Of a DNA stretch of 64,000 bases, positions 58,291 to 64,000 are shown one piece after another. How positions within the stretch are numbered: the stretch's first letter is position 1; each line of letters opens with the position of its first letter. Under the pieces are notes generated by a model. That model was given only the letters and a program-made list of their open reading frames with translations. It was not told the DNA's origin and did no database searches. The stretch spans positions 31,602,434 through 31,666,433 of the forward strand of contig NC_053121.1 in the NCBI RefSeq assembly GCF_010015445.1. Direction: 5' to 3'. This stretch comes from Perca fluviatilis (taxonomy: Eukaryota > Chordata > Actinopteri > Perciformes > Percidae). The position numbers and the translations under genes were made by a program.

Positions 58291-58559
58291 GTTGCAACAA
58301 AAGCTAGGAGCATCATTTACATTGAGCTACCAGCTAATAAAGGTGAATATTTGTATTAAAGATGCATTAATAAATCAATTAGCAGTATAGCCAACTTCTG
58401 TCAAAGCTATTCACATCACGGACCTATTAAAACATTTTAAACAAAAGCAGTAAAGTGATCATGTGAGTGTGGCACACAATTCATGACGGATTTAGCCTAG
58501 CATAGAGCTGATTGTCAGTGTTGCACAGGGTTGAGATATTATTCAATAAAGCATGGCGT

Positions 58560-59400
58560 AATGGAGATGCAAAATGACATTAAGCCCCTGCTTGCATGCT
58601 GTCACTTACATCCTTCTGGGGGTTGTCAGGTCTAACTGTACATTATTAATTGCCCTCTTGCACCCACCTTTGTTTGGAGGTGTTTACAATGGCCAAGAGT
58701 TTGTATTCTAATATTTATATATGCCTTCGTAACCAAATTACTTGATCCCAGAGACATAGCTAAAGACCTCATTTGCATGCTAGGGCCTTTTTGAAGGGCG
58801 TGAGTCAACAGCAAACATTACTGCACTACTCTGTCAAGTGAATGAGTGACAATTCTAATGGAACATGAGCGCTTTGCTGAATATGGATTTAGCTGTGCCA
58901 TTAGCCTGGGGTACTTTGATGACCACAAGAAATGTGATAGGTAATTAATTTTTAGGAGCAAGTTTTCTCATCCCCACCAATCCCTATTAAGGGGCTGTGT
59001 GATCCCCCATTTGCTAATTGGGTTAGCTGCATCAGTCTCGGTCCGAACTTGAGAAGTGTCACAAATCAGACTCTGTTTATCTACCATTATGTCAAAGTGA
59101 GAGGCTTAGTTTTATGGTATAATTATACCTCGCAAGACAGTGACCTAGCTAACCTTATTTTGTAATGCAGAGCACTTTGGCAGGGTCCTTAATGCATACT
59201 GGGCAGATTTTGTCGAGCTTTGTCTGCTGTTCTTTCGCTGCCTGTATCTGCCTCAGCCCCTGTCTAATTGGAGCATGAAATCTGAGCGCGACAAGAATAC
59301 TGAGAGAAGTTTGATTAAAATTCCTTATTTCCTCCAGATGGCATTGTCAGTACGAAGACACTGAATATCCATGAGGATGTAGTTTTTACCCAACCTGTCT
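58560..59400. promoter_or_regulatory. Long candidate conserved non-coding element
   Basis: An 840-bp unique block without simple repeats carries many regulatory-type words: ttattaattgccctc, tcatttgcatgctagg (POU octamer-like), ggtaattaatttttagg, tttgctaattgggttagctg, ctgtttatctaccattatg (GATA-like) and cttaatgcatactggg. Coding frames are all short. Length and motif density make it the best CNE candidate in the right half. Conservation is untested. Confidence 0.42.
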
Positions 59401-59489
59401 TTCCTTTGCTTTCTTTCAATCTAAGAAAAATAAGAAGCTTGACAGTTGAAGACAATGACCCAACAAGAAGTACAAAAGTAATAGGTCAG

Positions 59490-60230
59490 AAAACTTCTGA
59501 GTGGAAACGCAATCCATTTTGTTGTGGCCCTGAATGTGATTTGATCGACACTATCCACTTGCAGTGAAGGCCTCCCCGTGCCCTCGCCAAAGACATTTGC
59601 AACTGGTGTCAAGGCCCTATAAATCATCCTGTATCAAAGAGGCCATGTAACGCTTTCTACATTTCAACATATGTGGAATCAGAACGTGTCTGTCATCAAT
59701 GTGAGCCACTCTAGGAGAAAAGGTTTTTTGGACGCCTTTCCCAATGTAATGCTTACCATATGTGCTATTGATTTGGGAGGTTTTACCTGCCACAGTGGGA
59801 TACTCCCGAAATGAGGTGAGGCAGACACTGTCATACTTCTTCAATAGAAAAGGATTAGGCCTGTAAACTAAAATCAACAAGGTGGATAACTACCAAGACA
59901 TAGCAAAAAAGACTAAGTGCACTATGACGAATTTTTCTTCTTTTACAAAACAGTGTTTTGCCTTTAAATAGCCTCTAAACACACAGTGATCTGGTTCATT
60001 TGCATCAAACGAGACGAACTCCCAACCACTCCGACTGGTGCCAGGATGAGCCTATTCATCTTAATATTATAAATGGCTCTCACCGTCATCCAAGGTTTTA
60101 TGTTCCCAAAGCAACTGATCCTGGTCTTGTACTGGCCATATGTCTCCCTTTGAAAGCCAACTCTTCCATCTCCTGCTGCTTTGTATTTAAGGTTGGCCCT
60201 CTATCTTGGGTTTAACCTGCTTTCTCAATG
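59490..60230. promoter_or_regulatory. Candidate conserved non-coding element
   Basis: Unique sequence with tcaaggccctataaatcatc, ctgtcatcaatgtgagcc, gctattgatttgggagg and gtgatctggttcatttgca. Overlapping frames (59617-59880 minus; 60000-60215 plus) have no signature. Confidence 0.32.
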
Positions 60231-63200
60231 GCCATCATAACTTAAGGAAAGCAAGGAGGTTCCTAGTTTCTTGAGTCATTTAGGAATCTCCATTTGTGGT
60301 CTCGGAGGTTGAGGATAAATGAGACTGCAAATCAAATGATAAATGTTTAGAGATTTGGTCCCTGTGTTGTGACCATGGTTGTTTCTAAGTTTAGAGTTGC
60401 TTCCACATAATTAACCCTCACTGGTACTAAAAAAAACATCTAACTGCTGATTACAGTTGGGTTATCATAACATGTTCTCTTTTTGTGTTTCACTATAATG
60501 GCACTTTTTCCAGAGAGTCCTGGTTAAGAGAGTACCATCAAGACTAACAATGAAGTTACACTGAACATACGCTGCTGTTGATTACTGTCAAACACTGATG
60601 GCTAACAACAGTATAGTGAGTTACAGTAAGAAGAATTAGTTCTACACTGGAGGAAATATGTTTTCTTCAGAATTTTATTAAATTGCCGTGCAATGTAGTG
60701 CTTAAAAGAAATGTAAAGTTTGAGCTTGACTGAGTGATATTTCTATCCTATACAGTACAGGTTAATCAAACTACTAGTATTGTTTATTCATTTATAAATT
60801 CAACACTTATTTTTACAGGGTAGGTTAGCTGAGCATACATGCTCTTTTATGGCAACACCCTGGTAAAAGTTTGGTGAAATAATAAAAATCAATTTAAAAG
60901 GACAACTGACATAAAACAATGTGCATACTTAGTGAAATCAGTGACAGGCAGACAGAGAGTGGTTACTGAGACATGCCTTGATGTTACAGAGAGGTATACG
61001 TGTTTTGAATTTTAGGTAAAATTGCAGATTATTCAATACAAACAGGAAGGGCTGTTTTTCCTATAAATTAATTCTAGTTTCAGGTCTCTTATAGCATAAG
61101 CCTGAGTGCTGCAGCAAGGGCGAGATATAAGATTGTAATTTAGCATTAAGGGCTTTGACAATGATTAAGCACAAGTGGTTACTACGTTTCTAAGACCGCG
61201 AAGGCCAACCGACTTTATCATACAGATACAGTGGTGAGTGTTCAACTTGCCTCAAAGTGGAGGCAGCAGCATGTCAATATACAGTATAACAACCCAATAG
61301 TCCCCAACTGAGAGGAAAACTGCTTTAAAAGCTCTGTTTTCTACATAAAATATATTATATTTTTATAGTATATAAAAATAAAAATAAAAATACACTTATT
61401 GTAAATTTCCAATCAAGGAAGATGCCAAGATATTGGTATTCTGTGAGCCCCTTTAAACAAGTTAGAGTGAAGATATTGTATAATCTACATCTGAAGGAAC
61501 GCATTTTTGTTGTATTTCAATTCCGTACTAATTTAAGATTAATAAGTACTACTACTACTACTTAAAATAATGACAACAATGCCATTATAACCATGATGAC
61601 ACTGTAGGTTTACAGAAAGCCATTTTTCATGTCTATATTATCAGACTCTCTCTGATAACACATTTGACTGAAACGTCTTCTTTATGAGTGAAGACAACAA
61701 CACTAAGCCTGTTGTTTCTCTAAACAACAACAGGACATTTCTGATCCTAACAAGCGTCCATGTTTAACTTTGTTGTCGTAATGGGAGGCGATACCTGCTG
61801 GGAGGGAGGGATCATCCTCGCCATTAGCAAATACTCAACACATTCTGTAGCCGGTGCATGCCGATTACAAAGCTCAACTATTCTGGGAAGCCTTAACCTC
61901 CCGAACACGCTCTTCCCTTTACAAACTGAGGCTGACTTAACATTCCTGGCTCAGTGTATTGTGTCACATGTAATCAGGTCGTAAAACAGTCTACTTGCGC
62001 ATACTCTTGATACAGCAATTAACACTTCGGATTAACGGTCAGGCACGTTTCAATGTCATTTTAAAAATAGGAACAACATTCATATCCACAATAACAGCAC
62101 TACACAGAATTAGTTTTTAAAAAATATACATGATTTCTCTTGCTGGGATTCTCCATATCACACTCTTCTGGGTTCGGCTTTGAAACTTTCACAGTGATCC
62201 ATGTTATGAGGTGATATGTGCCAGACATTGGAGTCTAAAGTGATAAAGTAACTAAAATTGCTTTTTCTGCACTCAATATGGTTGTGATTAAATGAACAGA
62301 GTTCTATAGGAGAAGCCGGCGCTTTCTGTGGTTCCTGGTAAAGATATCTCCGGCAGCCGCAGCCGTCCGATATCGAGAAGTGGAAAAAAAAGGTATTTTG
62401 AAACGATCTATGTCATCCTTTCAGCTGCTGTGTTGTCTTGAATTACCTTGATGCAGCGTTTCCAAAGAACAGATTGGATTTCTTTCGCCAACGTTTTCAT
62501 CCAGATTTTTCCACAAATGCAGGCAAAAGATTTATTTACAATTTGTCTTCCTGATAGCTGGTTTCTTTCACGACGAGTCTTATAGAGTTCAGGAGATGGA
62601 TTACGGTATGTAAGTGTAAGTGGTTGTAGTTTGAAAGGGTTAGTTTTGAAATAGGTATTAATTTCACACATGGGCATTGGTACAGGGGCTGGCATGGTGG
62701 TTTTCTTTCTGAAAGGATCACTTCAAAGGCCTTGGCAAGAGACAAGATTGAACTTTTTGCTGAAGGTGAGAGCTGTAGATCTTTACTGCTGAAGTAGCTG
62801 TAAAAACCTCGACACTGAGAGGCTTTGTCATTTGAATCGTAGGATAGTATAAGCCCTTATTGGTGGTCCATTAACGCATTCAACTGATTGATAGCAGATT
62901 TAATGCCTTACATTTTAAAATGTAATACGAACTGAACTTGTCAACAAAGGAAAATATAATTTAAATATAGCGAAATGTACAATTTGTCTCTTTTCATGAA
63001 GGAAAACTTTGTATAAGTATGTGTCAAATCAAATATTGTGGCTGAATATTGTGGTGAAACATCTGCGTCCCCCTGCCAGTCTTATTACATTATTATTTAC
63101 AACCAAGTGCATGATATGGTTGTGTGGCTAAAACCAGTCAAGTATCATCATAGCTGTTACCCTATTTTGTGTCAGTTAAGTAAGTGGAGCCTGTGTCTTC

Positions 63201-63281
63201 ATGGCATGGTGCAAATTCCTGAGATTAATGTAAATGATAAGGAATCTGCAACTCTCCGGATTCTGAGATCCTCGGGATTAA
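60231..63281. other. Unique AT-rich sequence
   Basis: It contains short (AAAAT) units near 61375-61392 and a (TAC)n run at about 61548-61562. The word gacaatgattaagcacaagt (about 61157) is NKX-like. No gene is recognised. A 91-codon frame at 63038-63313 directly precedes and overlaps the next open frame. Confidence 0.4.
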
Positions 63282-63503
63282 AGGTTCAAGTTCCAGACAC
63301 TGGAAAAGGATGACTCACTGTCCGGCCCGGGCGACTATCGGGTGTCTCGTCTCCTCCCAGTTAAGAAAGTGAGGAAGAGCAAAACTCTCACAGCGTGGTC
63401 TAAAGCTCAACGGGAAATAGCAGCTTTCCTCTCAGGCTCAAGAGCTGCGTCTGTGAAGATACACAGCAGAAAGAAAGTAAATATGAACGCCTTTTTGGAT
63501 TGA
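63282..63503 (+). CDS. Unidentified coding-like frame, possible terminal exon
   Basis: A 73-codon open frame without its own convincing ATG start reads, in parts, LEKDDSLSGPGDYRVSRLLP, VKKVRKSKTLTAWSKAQREI and AAFLSGSRAASVKIHSRKKV, and ends MNAFLD-stop at 63501-63503. It is Lys/Arg-rich, GC-richer than its surroundings and uses a varied codon set, unlike most chance frames here. An exon start after ttaaag (63281) or ttccag (63296) is possible, but the pyrimidine tract is poor. No family is recognised and no nearby AATAAA is seen on this strand. Confidence 0.25.
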   Translation, partial: RFKFQTLEKDDSLSGPGDYRVSRLLPVKKVRKSKTLTAWSKAQREIAAFLSGSRAASVKIHSRKKVNMNAFLD

Positions 63504-63807
63504 AGCAACCTTCCAGTTGTGCTGATGTACGAGATGTAAAGTGATTTTTTTAAATTTTTTATTTAATGTTCCACATCAAAATAACAGAGCGAAAATTACT
63601 GTTAAAAAAAGACTCAAATATCACAAACAGATGATACAAAATCTATAAAGCGTGTGTGTGTGTGCACGCAGAAAAAGAAAGAAAGACAAAAACAGAAATG
63701 ACAGAGAAAAATGATGAGGAAAAAGTGTCAGGCAGAGACACTCGTACTGCTGCTGTGATGACCTACATCCCCTTCAAGGTTTCTGTCCATTTCATTAAAA
63801 GACTCTT
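63504..63807. other. Spacer between the two right-end frames
   Basis: An AT-rich tract (63541-63570), a short (GT)n run at about 63651-63664 and a purine-rich stretch (63668-63730). It would be the 3' UTR of the minus-strand frame if that frame is real. Confidence 0.35.
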
Positions 63808-63924
63808 TCATTGATCGCTGTCCTTGGTCTGAGTCTCCCCTTCGGCCGTGTCTCCATTAACAAAGTTAACTCTTTTATACGCCGACCTCCTCCTACTCCT
63901 CTTGACCCGGGCAGACAGCTGTGC
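63808..63924 (-). CDS. Unidentified basic C-terminal-like frame
   Basis: The minus strand reads QLSARVKRSRRRSAYKRVNF followed by VNGDTAEGETQTKDSDQ and a stop at 63808-63810. An AATAAA on this strand lies at 63558-63563, about 245 bp downstream, as for a short 3' UTR. A possible acceptor (gcacag) lies just upstream, but the nearby AAG/GTAAGC looks more like a donor, so the exon structure is unclear. The peptide has a basic then an acidic/Thr-rich part. No family is recognised. Confidence 0.22.
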   Translation of the reverse strand, partial: AQLSARVKRSRRRSAYKRVNFVNGDTAEGETQTKDSDQ

Positions 63925-64000
63925 TTACCTTAGCATAAAGTGCCACAATAGGTCATCATTATCAAATTAATCAAAGCTGTCACAACACAGCACAGTGCTG

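Noticed and set aside
63283..63296. ggttcaagttcc as a tRNA/SINE B-box
   Set aside because: No A-box at proper spacing and no cloverleaf.
1..64000. CRISPR array, operon or other prokaryotic-type system
   Set aside because: No spaced identical repeats, no dense ORFs and no ribosome-binding sites; microsatellites and teleost repeats show a vertebrate source.

Overview
This 64 kb window looks like non-coding nuclear DNA of a bony fish, probably a spiny-rayed (percomorph) teleost. It is AT-rich and has no long open reading frame with a recognisable cellular protein. It has many CA/GT, CT and GA microsatellites, and several dispersed repeats that I recognise from teleost genomes. Species and chromosome cannot be told from the sequence. 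I find no complete protein-coding gene, no tRNA or rRNA, no CRISPR array and no bacterial-type operon. The best description is a gene desert or a very large intron/intergenic region next to a regulated gene, broken up by old and a few younger transposons.

Layout. 1-2.7 kb is unique sequence. 2.7-3.0 kb is a palindromic MITE. 4.84-5.15 kb is a decayed LINE reverse-transcriptase fragment. 5.75-7.46 kb holds two dispersed teleost repeats. 7.79-9.54 kb is a nested pair: a Harbinger-like element with a decayed Myb/SANT-like reading frame, inserted into a hAT-like MITE, each with candidate target-site duplications. 10.2-13.0 kb is repeat-derived and holds a perfect RFX X-box. 14.7-21 kb alternates unique regulatory-looking blocks with microsatellites. 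21.8-22.3 kb is an extreme homopolymer block. 22.3-28.3 kb is mostly unique. 28.3-28.8 kb is a LINE 3' end. 30.8-40.1 kb is the main cluster of candidate conserved non-coding elements (CNEs). 40.28-40.82 kb is a MITE with perfect 32-bp terminal inverted repeats. 44.4-46.8 kb is repeat-rich. 49.26-50.10 kb is a long-armed foldback element. 51-60 kb has further CNE candidates, a Harbinger-type MITE (55.1-55.5 kb) and an 18-bp inverted-repeat unit (57.6-57.9 kb). The last 700 bp contain two small, unidentified coding-like reading frames on opposite strands.

How it may work. The unique blocks carry homeodomain, PBX/HOX-like, SOX, FOX, MEF2, E-box and RFX-type motifs, which would suit long-range enhancers. 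This is inference from composition and motif density only: conservation cannot be tested here. The transposon calls rest on internal symmetry, duplications or copies within the window, plus recalled similarity to teleost families. Exact family names would need a repeat-library search.
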